A stretch of 64,000 bases of DNA from Chromohalobacter canadensis (lineage in GTDB: Bacteria > Pseudomonadota > Gammaproteobacteria > Pseudomonadales > Halomonadaceae). The notes below the pieces were generated by a model, which saw only the letters and a list, made by a program, of their open reading frames with translations, was not told the DNA's origin and made no database searches. A program made the position numbers and the translations under genes. Where the stretch lies: the NCBI RefSeq assembly GCF_029544075.1, contig NZ_JAJQJH010000002.1, positions 372,001 to 436,000 on the forward strand. The letters run 5' to 3'. This document shows positions 37,445-51,085 of the stretch, piece after piece. Positions within the stretch are counted from its first letter, which is position 1; the number at the start of each line of letters is the position of its first letter.

Positions 37445-38695
37445 ATGACGTCCCCGTTTCCTCATCGATCGCGTGCGGTGTCTGCGCTGCTCATTTTGAT
37501 CGCCTTCGTGATGGCGTTGTGTATGCTCCCTGCAGCGCAGGCGGCGCCCAACCCGCGTTACGCGTCCATCGTCATCAACACCGAGAGTGGTGCGGTCCTG
37601 CATGCCGCCAATGCCGATGCGACGCGCTACCCCGCGTCGTTGACCAAGATGATGACGCTTTACTTGCTGTTCGAGGCGCTTGAGGACGACACGCTGAGCA
37701 TGGATTCGCGCCTGCCGGTCTCGCAGCATGCCGCCGCGAAACCGCCGTCCAAGATGGGCGTGAGGCCAGGTGAGACGGTGAAGGTGGAAGATGCCATCAA
37801 TATCCTGGTGGTCAAATCCGCCAACGATGTGGCGGCGGTGGTGGCCGAGGGGCTGGCCGGTAGCGAGTCCACCTTTGCTGGCCAGATGACCGACAAGGCG
37901 CGCGCCTTGGGCATGACGCACACAACATTTCGCAATGCCTCGGGGCTACCCGATGACCGCCAAGTCACCACTGCGCGTGACATGGCGATTCTCGCGCTGC
38001 GTCTGATGCAGGACTTTCCGAGTTATTATCCGATGTTCGCCAAGACCGAGTTTACGTGGCAGGGGAGGCGCTACAAAGGGCACAATCGACTGCTCGACAA
38101 CTATGCCGGCACCGATGGCCTCAAGACCGGTTACATTCGTGCTTCGGGTTTCAATGTGGCGACCTCCGCGGTACATGATGGGCGTCGTCTGCTGTCCGTG
38201 GTCATGGGCGGTTTTACCGCCCAGTCACGCGATGCCCACATGAGCGAGCTGCTCGATCGTGGCTTCGCGCGTGCCGAATCGGTCGCGGATGGTGACTGGA
38301 TCGCGAAGGCGGACATTTACGGGGACCGCTTGCAGGCCACCCCAACGAGTGACCCCGCGCCCACACCCGCCGATGACCCCATTCGTGACTTGATCGCCCA
38401 GGCGGAATACGAGCACGGTGATGCCAGGAAAGCGGCCAATAATGCTGGCGCCTGGGCCGTGCAGGTGGGCGCATTCAGCGACCGTACCCGGGCGCGTCGG
38501 CAGGCCGACCAAGCCGCCGATTTCCTGCCAGCCGATCTCGACGGTCGCGTGGCAGTGTCATCGGTGCAAGGCGATGGGGGCGTCTTTCGGGCACAGTTGG
38601 TGGATCTCGAGGAAACTCAAGCGCGCCGAGGGTGCCAGCAGTTGGCGCGCGAGGGTGTCGACTGCGTCGTGGTCGCCATGGGTTCCGGCCAATGA
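37445..38695 (+). CDS. D-alanyl-D-alanine carboxypeptidase with SPOR domain
   Basis: A 416-residue exported low-molecular-weight penicillin-binding protein that trims the terminal D-alanine of peptidoglycan peptides. A signal peptide ends AQA near residue 33. The three active-site motifs are SLTK (in YPASLTKMMTLY), SAN (in VVKSANDVAAV) and KTG (in GLKTGYIRASG). The C-terminal 80 residues form a SPOR domain (AWAVQVGAFSDRTRARRQA), which binds denuded glycan at the division site in other proteins. The PBP5-type beta domain is replaced by a short linker. Confidence 0.92.
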   Translation: MTSPFPHRSRAVSALLILIAFVMALCMLPAAQAAPNPRYASIVINTESGAVLHAANADATRYPASLTKMMTLYLLFEALEDDTLSMDSRLPVSQHAAAKPPSKMGVRPGETVKVEDAINILVVKSANDVAAVVAEGLAGSESTFAGQMTDKARALGMTHTTFRNASGLPDDRQVTTARDMAILALRLMQDFPSYYPMFAKTEFTWQGRRYKGHNRLLDNYAGTDGLKTGYIRASGFNVATSAVHDGRRLLSVVMGGFTAQSRDAHMSELLDRGFARAESVADGDWIAKADIYGDRLQATPTSDPAPTPADDPIRDLIAQAEYEHGDARKAANNAGAWAVQVGAFSDRTRARRQADQAADFLPADLDGRVAVSSVQGDGGVFRAQLVDLEETQARRGCQQLAREGVDCVVVAMGSGQ

Positions 38696-38711
38696 GGCGC
38701 CCCGGCAGGCC

Positions 38712-38921
38712 TTACATCGCCACTTCCATCGCCACTTCCACGCGCAGGCAGATGGCATCGTGTAGCCAGTAATCCTTGTCATACTCAAGGGCGCGGCCCT
38801 CACGGTCATGCGTAACGCGTGTCACGCAAAGGCCCGCACAACCACTGTGCATGCCGAGCGTTTCGGCTTCATCGCCGGTCAGTGCGGTGGGGTAGAATCG
38901 CAGCGACTTACGCGCCAACAT
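38712..38921 (-). pseudogene. remnant of GntR/HutC-type regulator (UTRA C-terminus)
   Basis: The minus strand encodes about 70 residues that read like the end of a UTRA ligand domain: EAETLGMHSGCAGLCVTRVTHD followed by REGRALEYDKDYWLHDAICL. No DNA-binding domain is present upstream because the amidase gene takes that place. The last codons are a 12-base tandem duplication (38715-38738), giving the odd tail EVAMEVAM. I take it as a truncated relic of a regulator once paired with the neighbouring genes. Confidence 0.55.
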
Positions 38922-38957
38922 CGCGTGCCATTCACCGAACAAGGATGTGAGGGTGTT

Positions 38958-40373
38958 ATGCAAGAAACCGATCTGGGCATGATGGATGCCGGGCAACTGG
39001 CGGCACTGTTTCGGTCCGGCGAGGCCTCGCCGCTGGAAGCCACGCGTGCTGCGCTTGCGCGTATCGATCGCTTCAACGACGCGGTCAACGCCTATGTGTA
39101 TGTCGACCGCGAAGGCGCCGAGCAAGCCGCCAAGGCCTCGGCGCGTCGTTGGGGGCAGGGCAAGGCGCTGAGCCCCATCGACGGCGTGCCGGTGTCGATG
39201 AAGGACTTGACCAAAGTGGCCGGCATGCCGGCCCGCAACGGCTCGTTGACCACGACGGATGCGCCCTGTGAAAGCGACGCGCCGCCGGCGCGCATGCTGC
39301 GTGAGGCTGGCGCCATCTTCCTGGGCAAGACCAACACGCCGGAGTTCGGCTGGAAGGCCGTCACCGACAATCGTGTGTTCGGGGCTACCTATAACCCTTG
39401 GGACACACGCCTCACGCCGGGCGGGTCATCAGGTGGTGCGGCCACCGCGGCGGCACTCAACCTGGGCGTGTTGCATCAGGGTGGGGACTCGGGTGGCTCG
39501 ATCCGTATTCCCGCCGCGTTTACCGGCGTGTTCGGTTTCAAGCCGACCTTCGGCTGGACGCCGCAATGGCCGCCCGCCACGGAACCCTCGCTTTCGCATA
39601 TCGGCCCGTTGACGCGCAACGTGCCCGATGCTGCGCGTATGCTCAACGTGATCGGGCGTTACGACTACCGCGACCCGTACGCCACGCGCGGCCAGCCCGA
39701 TGATTGGGGCGTGGACATGGACTGCGACCTGCGCGGCCTGCGCATCGCCTACTCGCCGGATCTTGGCTACGCCCAGGTCGAGCCGCAGATCGCCGCCCGC
39801 GTGCGCGAGGCCGCCGAGAAGCTCCAGGTATTGGGGGCCGAGGTCGAGGAGGTTCACCCCGGTTTCGAGTCGCCGATCGAGATCTTTCAGAAGATCTGGT
39901 TCACCGCCTCGCTGGAGGTCTGGTCGCAGTCCACCGAGCATGAACGCACCCTGCTCGACCCGGGGCTAGTCACCAATGCGCGCATCGCCGAGCGCTGGAG
40001 CGCGCTGGACTTCTTCCGCGCCTTGGAATCCCGTGCGCGGCTGACGCAACGCCTCGAGCATTTCAACCAGAAATACCACCTGCTGATGACGCCATCGGTG
40101 TCGGTGTCGCCGTTCGAAGCCAATCACGAAGTGCCGCCGGGTAGCGGCATGCGGGACTGGGAAGAATGGGCGCCATTCTCGTATCCTTTCAATCTCAGCC
40201 AGCAACCCGCCGCCGCCGTGCCGTGCGGCTTCACCGACACGGGCATGCCGGTAGGATTCCAGCTCGCTGGCGGCAAGTTCGATGACATCCGCGTGCTGCG
40301 CGCCTGCCATGCCTTCATGCAGGCGCATCCGCCGCGCTTCCCGACCGTACCTGACCCCGCTCAGACAGGCTGA
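38958..40373 (+). CDS. amidase (amidase-signature family)
   Basis: A 471-residue hydrolase with the Ser-cisSer-Lys triad: the lysine is in VSMKDLTKVAG, the cis-serine in TPGGSSGGAATAA, and the nucleophile serine in HQGGDSGGSIRIPAAFTG. The substrate may be an aliphatic or aryl amide; nothing fixes it. GAGGGTGTT precedes ATG 38958. It converges with the taurine importer operon and shares a hairpin terminator with it. Confidence 0.88.
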   Translation: MQETDLGMMDAGQLAALFRSGEASPLEATRAALARIDRFNDAVNAYVYVDREGAEQAAKASARRWGQGKALSPIDGVPVSMKDLTKVAGMPARNGSLTTTDAPCESDAPPARMLREAGAIFLGKTNTPEFGWKAVTDNRVFGATYNPWDTRLTPGGSSGGAATAAALNLGVLHQGGDSGGSIRIPAAFTGVFGFKPTFGWTPQWPPATEPSLSHIGPLTRNVPDAARMLNVIGRYDYRDPYATRGQPDDWGVDMDCDLRGLRIAYSPDLGYAQVEPQIAARVREAAEKLQVLGAEVEEVHPGFESPIEIFQKIWFTASLEVWSQSTEHERTLLDPGLVTNARIAERWSALDFFRALESRARLTQRLEHFNQKYHLLMTPSVSVSPFEANHEVPPGSGMRDWEEWAPFSYPFNLSQQPAAAVPCGFTDTGMPVGFQLAGGKFDDIRVLRACHAFMQAHPPRFPTVPDPAQTG

Positions 40374-40379
40374 GCGGGG
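40355..40379. terminator. hairpin terminator, amidase and taurine importer
   Basis: CCCCGCTCA and TGAGCGGGG form a perfect 9-bp stem with a seven-base loop. The TGA stop of the amidase gene lies within the hairpin. It serves the two convergent transcripts. Confidence 0.7.
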
Positions 40380-40405
40380 CCCGGTCGGCCATTGCCCTTG
40401 TCCGT

Positions 40406-41186
<781 letters not shown>

Positions 41187-41194
<8 letters not shown>

Positions 41195-41852
41195 TGTCGA
41201 ACCCCCGTTTGGCGCTGAAACGCCCACATTGTTTGATGATGATTTCCATCGTCACGCTGATTGCCCAGTAGAAACCGATCACGACGATGAACGCCTCGGT
41301 GGGAATGAAATAGGTGCTCGATAAGCTGTTGGCGGCGGCGGTCAACTCACTCACGGTGATGATGACGAGAAAGGCAGTGTCCTTGAGCGCATAGATCAGT
41401 TGGTTGCCCAGTAATGGCCGGGTTTGCATGATGATCTGCGGCAGCAGTAGGCGAAAGAACATTTTGCCCTTGATGAAGCCGTGCGCCTCGGCAGCCTCGA
41501 TCTGCCCCGGCGGAAAGGTCAAGCGGTTTCCCCGGAAGATTTCGGCGAAATAGGCGCCGTGATACACCGCCAGAGCGCCGACCCCCGACCACCAGGCATC
41601 GAGACGAATACCGACGCTTGGCAAGCCGTAATACAGCAGATAGGCGAGGATCAAGAACGGCAGCATGCGCATGCCATCGATGAAAATGCGTAGCGGCATG
41701 GTCAGCCGCTTGCGGCTGCCTTCGAGTAAATAAAGTAGCCCGCAGCCGATCAAAAAGGCACCCACGATCGATAGGCCAAATATTTCCAGGGTGCTCAGAA
41801 AACCATTCCAGAACTGCGCGCGCTCATCCCATAGGATGTCCCAGTTGCTCAT
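41187..41852 (-). CDS. taurine ABC importer, permease 2
   Basis: A 221-residue polar amino-acid-type permease with about five helices. [24 protein letters not shown] is the EAA coupling loop. The start is ATG 41852 ([10 protein letters not shown]), set by GAGGAT upstream; the stop of the first permease lies eleven bases before it. Together with the first permease it would form a heterodimeric channel for the importer. Confidence 0.8.
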
Positions 41853-41862
41853 GGTCATATCC

Positions 41863-42504
41863 TCACATTGCCAGCCGGTTGGCACGGCGTTCGGCGAGAC
41901 GTTGTAGCCATACCAGGCAACCGATTATTGCCATGTAGAGCGCGCCGGCGACGAGAATGGGCGGCAGTGGCTCATAGGTCACGGCCGAGATGCGATTGGT
42001 CACGCGGGTCAGATCGACGATCCCTATCACTGCGATGGCGGGGCTACCCTTGATCAGAAAGGACATCTCGTTGACCAGCCCTGGCAAGCTGGTAATCACC
42101 ATCTGCGGCAACATGATGCGGCGAAAGGTAATCCATGGCGTCATGCCCGTTGCCATGGCCGCTTCGCTTTGCTCGCGGGAGAAATTACGAAATGCGCTGC
42201 GCCAGATCTCGGCATTGAAGGCAGTGGTGTTGAGCGACAGCGCCAGGATACCGGCGACGCTACGGTTGAGATCGAGCCCCAGGTCAGGGGCGCTGAGAAA
42301 GATGAATAGTGCCAGGGTCACCAGGGGAGTGGCGCGGGCCACGCTGATGTAGAGAACGAGAAGTTGATCGATGATGGGAATTCGCGCGAGGCGAATCAGG
42401 GCGATGACCAGGCCCGCCACGACCCCGATGGCAATCGAGACAGCGGAGATCCAGACGGTGGTCCAGGCCCCTTCCAGCAACATTTGCCAGGCGCTGGCGT
42501 TCAT
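41863..42504 (-). CDS. taurine ABC importer, permease 1
   Basis: A 213-residue permease of the HisM/GlnP class. The coupling loop is EQSEAAMATGMTPWITFRRIMLPQ. VARATPLVTLALFIFLSAP is the characteristic segment before the loop. It follows the binding-protein gene by 82 bases and is closely packed with the second permease gene. Confidence 0.8.
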   Translation of the reverse strand: MNASAWQMLLEGAWTTVWISAVSIAIGVVAGLVIALIRLARIPIIDQLLVLYISVARATPLVTLALFIFLSAPDLGLDLNRSVAGILALSLNTTAFNAEIWRSAFRNFSREQSEAAMATGMTPWITFRRIMLPQMVITSLPGLVNEMSFLIKGSPAIAVIGIVDLTRVTNRISAVTYEPLPPILVAGALYMAIIGCLVWLQRLAERRANRLAM

Positions 42505-42586
42505 GACAGATTCCCCGAGCTAAGGAATAGGGGCGACGCCGTGGCCGGGCCACGGCGCCGCGGTGACACAGGGGTGCGGCCATCAC

Positions 42587-43513
42587 TTAGTCGTCGAGAC
42601 CGGCCAGTTCGTGGAACTGTTCGACGCTCTTTAGCGGTTTCTTGGGCAGGTTCGGGAAGCTTTCACCGAACCATTTTTCCTGCAGCTCGGCGAGGCGGCC
42701 ATTTTCCTTGAGGTGTTCCAGGAAGCCGCTCATGTACTCCAGCAGTTCAGGGCTATCCTTGGGAATCGGCCAAGAAACGTAGCCCGCCCCGGAAACCGCC
42801 GGGCCCTTGGCGAAGACGTCCGGCTTGGAGGCCACCAGTGTATTCACCGGTACCGCTGAGTCGATGACGTAATCCAGTCGCCCATTGGCCAGGTCGGCAA
42901 AGGCTTCGGGATAGGATTCGTACTGCACGACCTCGCCGAGTGCGCCACCGTCCTCTTCGAGCATCGCCTCCAACTCCGGCAGGCGCGAGAGCAGTACGCT
43001 TCCGGCCTGGACGCCGACTTGCTTGTCGCTGAGGTCATCGACATCGCTGATGTTGTCATCGTCGGCGCGTTTGATGGCGAAATGCTGGGCGGAGGCGTAG
43101 GGCGGGGTGTAGTTGAACACGCGCAAGCGTTCATCGGAGACGGATGCGCCGGTCAAGGCCATGTCGTACTGATCGTTGGAGACCGCCGCCAACAGGCCAG
43201 TCCACGGGAGGATTTCCTGACGAACCTCGAAGTCGGCGTAATCGCGCAGCTCTTCGAGCATATCGGCGTTGAAGCCCTTGGCATCGCCGTTTTCGATGAA
43301 GTTGAAGGGTGCGTAATTATCCTCGGTGGCTACCTCCATGTAACCGCGCTCCTGGATTTCCTCCAGATCCGCCGCCAGGGCGGGCAGCGACAACGACATC
43401 AAGGTGCCGGCCACGGTAGCGGCAATAGTCTTGGAGAAACGGACCTTGGAGAAGCGGGGGCGGGGAGTGAAACCTGTAGTGCGACCTGCGTTACGAGTCG
43501 TGGGAAGCATCAT
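42587..43513 (-). CDS. tauA: taurine ABC importer, periplasmic binding protein
   Basis: A 308-residue solute-binding protein with a long twin-basic N-terminus (RPRFSKVRFSKTIAATVAG) and cleavage after ALA. The mature part starts ADLEEIQERGYMEVATEDNYAPF, and family sequence VGVQAGSVLLSRLPELEAM follows. It belongs to the polar amino-acid (SBP type 3) family, not to the classical TauA/SsuA family. The taurine role follows from the neighbours and from published work on C. salexigens as I recall it. GAAGG lies five to six bases before ATG 43513. Confidence 0.75.
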   Translation of the reverse strand: MMLPTTRNAGRTTGFTPRPRFSKVRFSKTIAATVAGTLMSLSLPALAADLEEIQERGYMEVATEDNYAPFNFIENGDAKGFNADMLEELRDYADFEVRQEILPWTGLLAAVSNDQYDMALTGASVSDERLRVFNYTPPYASAQHFAIKRADDDNISDVDDLSDKQVGVQAGSVLLSRLPELEAMLEEDGGALGEVVQYESYPEAFADLANGRLDYVIDSAVPVNTLVASKPDVFAKGPAVSGAGYVSWPIPKDSPELLEYMSGFLEHLKENGRLAELQEKWFGESFPNLPKKPLKSVEQFHELAGLDD

Positions 43514-43642
43514 AATCACCTTCGCTGTTGTTGTTGAGATCGTTGGTGGCTGAGACCGAAGACGGCTCGCCGCGATGGCGGCAATCGCGAACTTGGTGAT
43601 TCCACCCTAAAGAATTCGACGTTGGTCGATATAGAGCCAGTT

Positions 43643-43691
43643 GATGGACACCGGTTGGCCAGATGTTTCGACGCCTAATCATGTGTCCATC
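43643..43691. promoter_or_regulatory. inverted repeat GATGGACAC / GTGTCCATC, possible TauR site
   Basis: Nine bases (43643-43651) are repeated in inverted orientation at 43683-43691, 40 bases centre to centre, in the spacer between the binding-protein gene and tauR. MocR-type regulators including TauR bind pairs of widely spaced half-sites containing GGAC (from memory). The place fits control of both divergent units. Confidence 0.5.
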
Positions 43692-43759
43692 CAGTCAGTG
43701 CAGTGTCATGGCGCGCTCCTTGCATCTATTCCGGTGTGATGCCTCATCGGGAGAAAACG

Positions 43760-45220
43760 ATGCTCGACCATTATTTCCATCTCGATTTCGATACCCAGCG
43801 CGGGTTGCAGGAGCAATTGCGTGAGTCGCTGCTCGACGCTATCCATACCGGGACCATTCCCGCCGACGAGGCGTTGCCGTCATGTCGCCGTTTGTCCCTG
43901 CAATTGGGCATTTCGCGCAATACCGTGGCGTTGGTGTACGAAGGCCTGGTCGAGGACGGCTACTTGGTCAGCCGGCCGCGTAGCGGTTACTACCTGCACG
44001 ACGCTTATCATGACAGCGATACCTTGGCGCTGGCCCAAGCGACGAGCCAGACGACGGTGGATGCACCATCCTGGGGCAAACGCTTCACGCATCGCCCCAG
44101 TCACTTGCAGGGCGTACTGCGTCCCAGCAACTGGATGCATTACGAGTTTCCCTTCGTATATGGGCAACTGGATACGCGGCTGTTTCCCCTCGAACAATGG
44201 CGCGAGACTTCGCGACGTCTGCTGGGCGGGAATCGCGAGCGTCACTGGCTCAGTGATCGCTATGATCAGGACGACCCTATGCTGATCGAGCAATTGCGCA
44301 CGCGGGTGCTGCCCAAGCGCGGCATTCATGCGCAGAGCGATGAGATTTTGGTGACCCTGGGATCGCAGAATGCGCTGTTTCTGATCGCGCAGCTGCTGTT
44401 CGACCGGCAAACGCGTGTCGCCGTCGAGAACCCCGGGTATCGCGAGGCGGTCAATGTCTTCTTGCGCCAGGGCGCCCAGCTTCACTACCAGCACGTGGAC
44501 GGCGAGGGCATGCAGCTCGATGCCGAGACTCCACGCTGTGACTACCTCTACGTGACGCCTAGCCATCAGGGGCCGACCGGCGTCACCATGAGCCGCGAGC
44601 GTCGCGAGCAGTTGATTAAACAGATCCAGCGCTTCGATCAGATCGTGCTCGAGGACGACTATGACGCAGAGGTGAACTTCGACCGTCACGCGCAACCGGC
44701 GCTGAAAGCCAGCCGGGCCGGCGGGCGGGTGATCTACATGAGTAGCCTGTCCAAACCGCTCTCACCGGGGCTACGCTTGGGCTATCTCGTGGCCGACGCC
44801 GAGTTGATCGACGAGCTGCGCGCGCTGCGGCGGTTGATGTATCGCCACCCGCCGTCGAGCTTGCAGCAACAGCTGGCGCAGTTTCTCGCCCAAGGCCATT
44901 ACGACCGCTACCTGCGGCAGTTCGCCGACGAGATGCGCCACCGCTGGGAGTGCATGAACGACGCCATTGCCAGGCACCTGACCGATTGCCGGCGCGTCGG
45001 CGGCGACCATGCCAGCGTGTTCTGGCTGGAAGCACCGCAAGGCGTGGATACTCAGCGCCTGGCCTGGCAGGCCGCGCAAAACGGCGTGCTCATCGAGCCT
45101 GGTTTTCAGCATTTCTTCGAGCGTGTACCGCCACGCAACTTCATGCGCCTGGGGTTTGGCGCTATTGACGCCGAACGCATCGAACCGGGCATCGAACGTC
45201 TGGCGCGAACGCTGGGGTAG
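43760..45220 (+). CDS. tauR: MocR/TauR-type transcriptional regulator
   Basis: A 486-residue fusion of a GntR winged helix (ADEALPSCRRLSLQLGISRNTVALVYEGLVEDGY at about 38-71, given here in part: LPSCRRLSLQLGISRNTVAL) with an aminotransferase-like domain. The PLP lysine is in YMSSLSKPLSPGLRLGYLV. TauR activates taurine genes in other proteobacteria; here it lies between the importer operon and the taurine aminotransferase. GGGAGA before ATG 43760 sets the start. Confidence 0.85.
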   Translation: MLDHYFHLDFDTQRGLQEQLRESLLDAIHTGTIPADEALPSCRRLSLQLGISRNTVALVYEGLVEDGYLVSRPRSGYYLHDAYHDSDTLALAQATSQTTVDAPSWGKRFTHRPSHLQGVLRPSNWMHYEFPFVYGQLDTRLFPLEQWRETSRRLLGGNRERHWLSDRYDQDDPMLIEQLRTRVLPKRGIHAQSDEILVTLGSQNALFLIAQLLFDRQTRVAVENPGYREAVNVFLRQGAQLHYQHVDGEGMQLDAETPRCDYLYVTPSHQGPTGVTMSRERREQLIKQIQRFDQIVLEDDYDAEVNFDRHAQPALKASRAGGRVIYMSSLSKPLSPGLRLGYLVADAELIDELRALRRLMYRHPPSSLQQQLAQFLAQGHYDRYLRQFADEMRHRWECMNDAIARHLTDCRRVGGDHASVFWLEAPQGVDTQRLAWQAAQNGVLIEPGFQHFFERVPPRNFMRLGFGAIDAERIEPGIERLARTLG

Positions 45221-45235
45221 CGGCGTACCCACGAC

Positions 45236-45260
45236 TACGCCGGGCACAAGGCCCGGCGTA
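45236..45260. terminator. hairpin terminator between tauR and aminotransferase gene
   Basis: TACGCCGGGC and GCCCGGCGTA form a perfect 10-bp stem with a five-base loop between two convergent genes. Confidence 0.75.
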
Positions 45261-45306
45261 TGTTATCTAGCGTTTGTGGCGGCGATGCAGCTCGCTACTC
45301 GGGCAA

Positions 45307-46623
45307 TCAAGCGGCGTGCTTGGCCGACATCTCGCCCAGGACTTTATCCAGAATCGCCAGCCCCTGCTGGGTTTCCGCCTCGCTGACGATGCACGGCGGC
45401 ACCACATGAATGCGGTTCTCGGCCACGAACGGCAGCATGCCTTCGGCGAGCAGGGCGTCCTTGATCTCGCTCATCGCACTCGCTGATAGCGGCGTGCGGC
45501 TCTCGCGGTCGCTGACCAGTTCCAGGGCATGAAAGACCCCCAGTCCGCGTGTTTCGCCGACGATGGCATGCTCGCGCGCTAGGCGTTCGAGCCCCTGGCC
45601 GAGCACGACTTCGCCGATGCGGGCGGCATTTTCCACAATCCCTTCGTCGCGCATGGCATCCAGCGTGGCGACGATCGAGGCCATCGCCAGCGGATGTCCG
45701 GAGTAGGTCAGGCCGCCGAAGAACATGTGTTCGTCGAAATAACGGCTGATGGCGTCCGAGACCACGACGCCGCCGGCTGGTACATAACCGGAATTGACCC
45801 CCTTGGCAAAGGCGATCAGGTCCGGTGTGACATCGAAATGCTCGAAGGCGAACCAGCGCCCGGTACGCCCGAAACCTGCCATCACTTCATCGAAGATCAA
45901 CAGGATGCCGAACTCGTCGGCCAACGCTCGCACGCCTTTCAAGTAGTCCGCCGGGGGCGTTAGTACGCCCGCCGTACCGGGGATCGGCTCGAGCAGAATG
46001 GCGGCGATGGCGCCGGGGCCCTCGCATTCGATGACTCGGCGCAGGTGCTGCAAGGCGCGCTGGCATTCCTCTTGCTCGTTGCCGGCCCAGAAGTCGCTTC
46101 GATAAAGGTAGGGATTGAAGAAGTGCGCATGGCCCCGCGCGAACTCGTTGGGTACGCGACGCGGATCGCCCGTGGCGACGATGGCCGATCCGGTATTGCC
46201 GTGATAGGAGCGATACGCCGAAAGAATCTTGTCGCGCCCGGTGAAGCTCCGCGCCATGCGGATGGCGTTCTCGTTGGCATCCGCCCCGGCGTTGGTGAAG
46301 AACACCTTGGAGAAGCCTTGCGGAGCACGCTCCACAATGCGCTTGGCGGCCTCGCCCCGCGCCAGGTTGGCATGCGCCGGGGCCACCGTGGCTAGAGTTT
46401 CGGCCTGCTCCTTGATGGCGGCGATGACCTTGGGATGCTGGTGGCCGATGTTGGTGTTCACCAACTGGCTGCTGAAATCCAAGTATTCCTTGCCTGCATA
46501 ATCCCACATGCGACACCCCTCGGCACCGGCGATCACCAGTGGATCGAGCTGCCCCTGCTGGGACCAGGAGTGAAAGACGTACTGGCGGTCGAGCTGGTGA
46601 ACGAGGTCGTTGGTCGTAGTCAT
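45307..46623 (-). CDS. toa: taurine:2-oxoglutarate aminotransferase (class III)
   Basis: A 438-residue PLP aminotransferase. Fold-type I class III motifs are VFFTNAGADANENAIRMAR, YHGNTGSAIVATGDPRR, LLIFDEVMAGFGRTG, and the PLP lysine in LIAFAKGVNSGYVPAGG. In C. salexigens taurine nitrogen is released by a taurine:2-oxoglutarate aminotransferase; this gene is next to tauR as expected. From sequence alone, pyruvate-dependent (Tpa) or another omega-amino-acid enzyme cannot be excluded. Start ATG 46623 (MTTTNDLVHQLDRQYVF) fits AGGA nearby. Confidence 0.82.
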   Translation of the reverse strand: MTTTNDLVHQLDRQYVFHSWSQQGQLDPLVIAGAEGCRMWDYAGKEYLDFSSQLVNTNIGHQHPKVIAAIKEQAETLATVAPAHANLARGEAAKRIVERAPQGFSKVFFTNAGADANENAIRMARSFTGRDKILSAYRSYHGNTGSAIVATGDPRRVPNEFARGHAHFFNPYLYRSDFWAGNEQEECQRALQHLRRVIECEGPGAIAAILLEPIPGTAGVLTPPADYLKGVRALADEFGILLIFDEVMAGFGRTGRWFAFEHFDVTPDLIAFAKGVNSGYVPAGGVVVSDAISRYFDEHMFFGGLTYSGHPLAMASIVATLDAMRDEGIVENAARIGEVVLGQGLERLAREHAIVGETRGLGVFHALELVSDRESRTPLSASAMSEIKDALLAEGMLPFVAENRIHVVPPCIVSEAETQQGLAILDKVLGEMSAKHAA

Positions 46624-49094
<2,471 letters not shown>

Positions 49095-49102
49095 CGCCCC
49101 CC

Positions 49103-49131
49103 TTCCCGGTTAGCGTCTCGCACGCCGGGAA
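49103..49131 (+). terminator. hairpin after katG
   Basis: TTCCCGG and CCGGGAA pair across a 15-base loop just beyond the katG stop. It is a plausible, weak terminator without a T-run. Confidence 0.45.
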
Positions 49132-49132
49132 A

Positions 49133-49171
49133 CGCGACACGGCCCTTCAAGACGAAGTGCGCCGTGTCGCG
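49133..49171. repeat. 11-bp inverted repeat CGCGACACGGC / GCCGTGTCGCG
   Basis: A perfect 11-bp inverted repeat with a 17-base loop, next to the transposase-like relic. It could be a second terminator for katG or a trace of a mobile-element end. Confidence 0.5.
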
Positions 49172-49172
49172 T

Positions 49173-49211
49173 ACCGTAAGCCCTCCGCTTGATGAACTCG
49201 ATCCGATTCAT
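49173..49211 (-). pseudogene. possible transposase C-terminal relic (ISL3-like)
   Basis: On the minus strand the frame reads EGMNRIEFIKRRAYG, close to the EG(L/M)NN-I--IKRRAYGFRN motif at the end of ISL3-family transposases as I remember it. The similarity covers only about 15 residues and the frame decays on both sides. It would mark an old insertion-sequence event between katG and isfE. Confidence 0.4.
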
Positions 49212-49386
49212 GCCTTCCTGGTGTGTGCCTTTCAGCACGCCTGTGTTTCGCGGATAGCAGCGTACCAATGCCGACCGCCGTGACAGCGGGATGTCCCATC
49301 GGGATACCGTAACTGGCCCTACCGTGGCCTTTACAAGCTGGCTAGGCTGCTGTGCCAGTGCCTCATTCCCGATCCCAGGAGCTGCC

Positions 49387-50941
<1,555 letters not shown>

Positions 50942-50961
50942 GGGGGAGTAAAGGTGCCTCG

Positions 50962-50981
50962 CCCCGGCCATGAGGCCGGGG
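50962..50981 (+). terminator. hairpin terminator after isfD
   Basis: CCCCGGCC and GGCCGGGG pair perfectly around the loop ATGA, 21 bases after the isfD stop. Confidence 0.75.
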
Positions 50982-51085
50982 TTGGATGAATCGGGGACAG
51001 GGCGGGATAGGATCGAGCCCCTACATGAGGCGCCGGTATTCGCCGGGTAGAAGAGAGTTATCAGCCGGCTGCATATCAATCTCTC

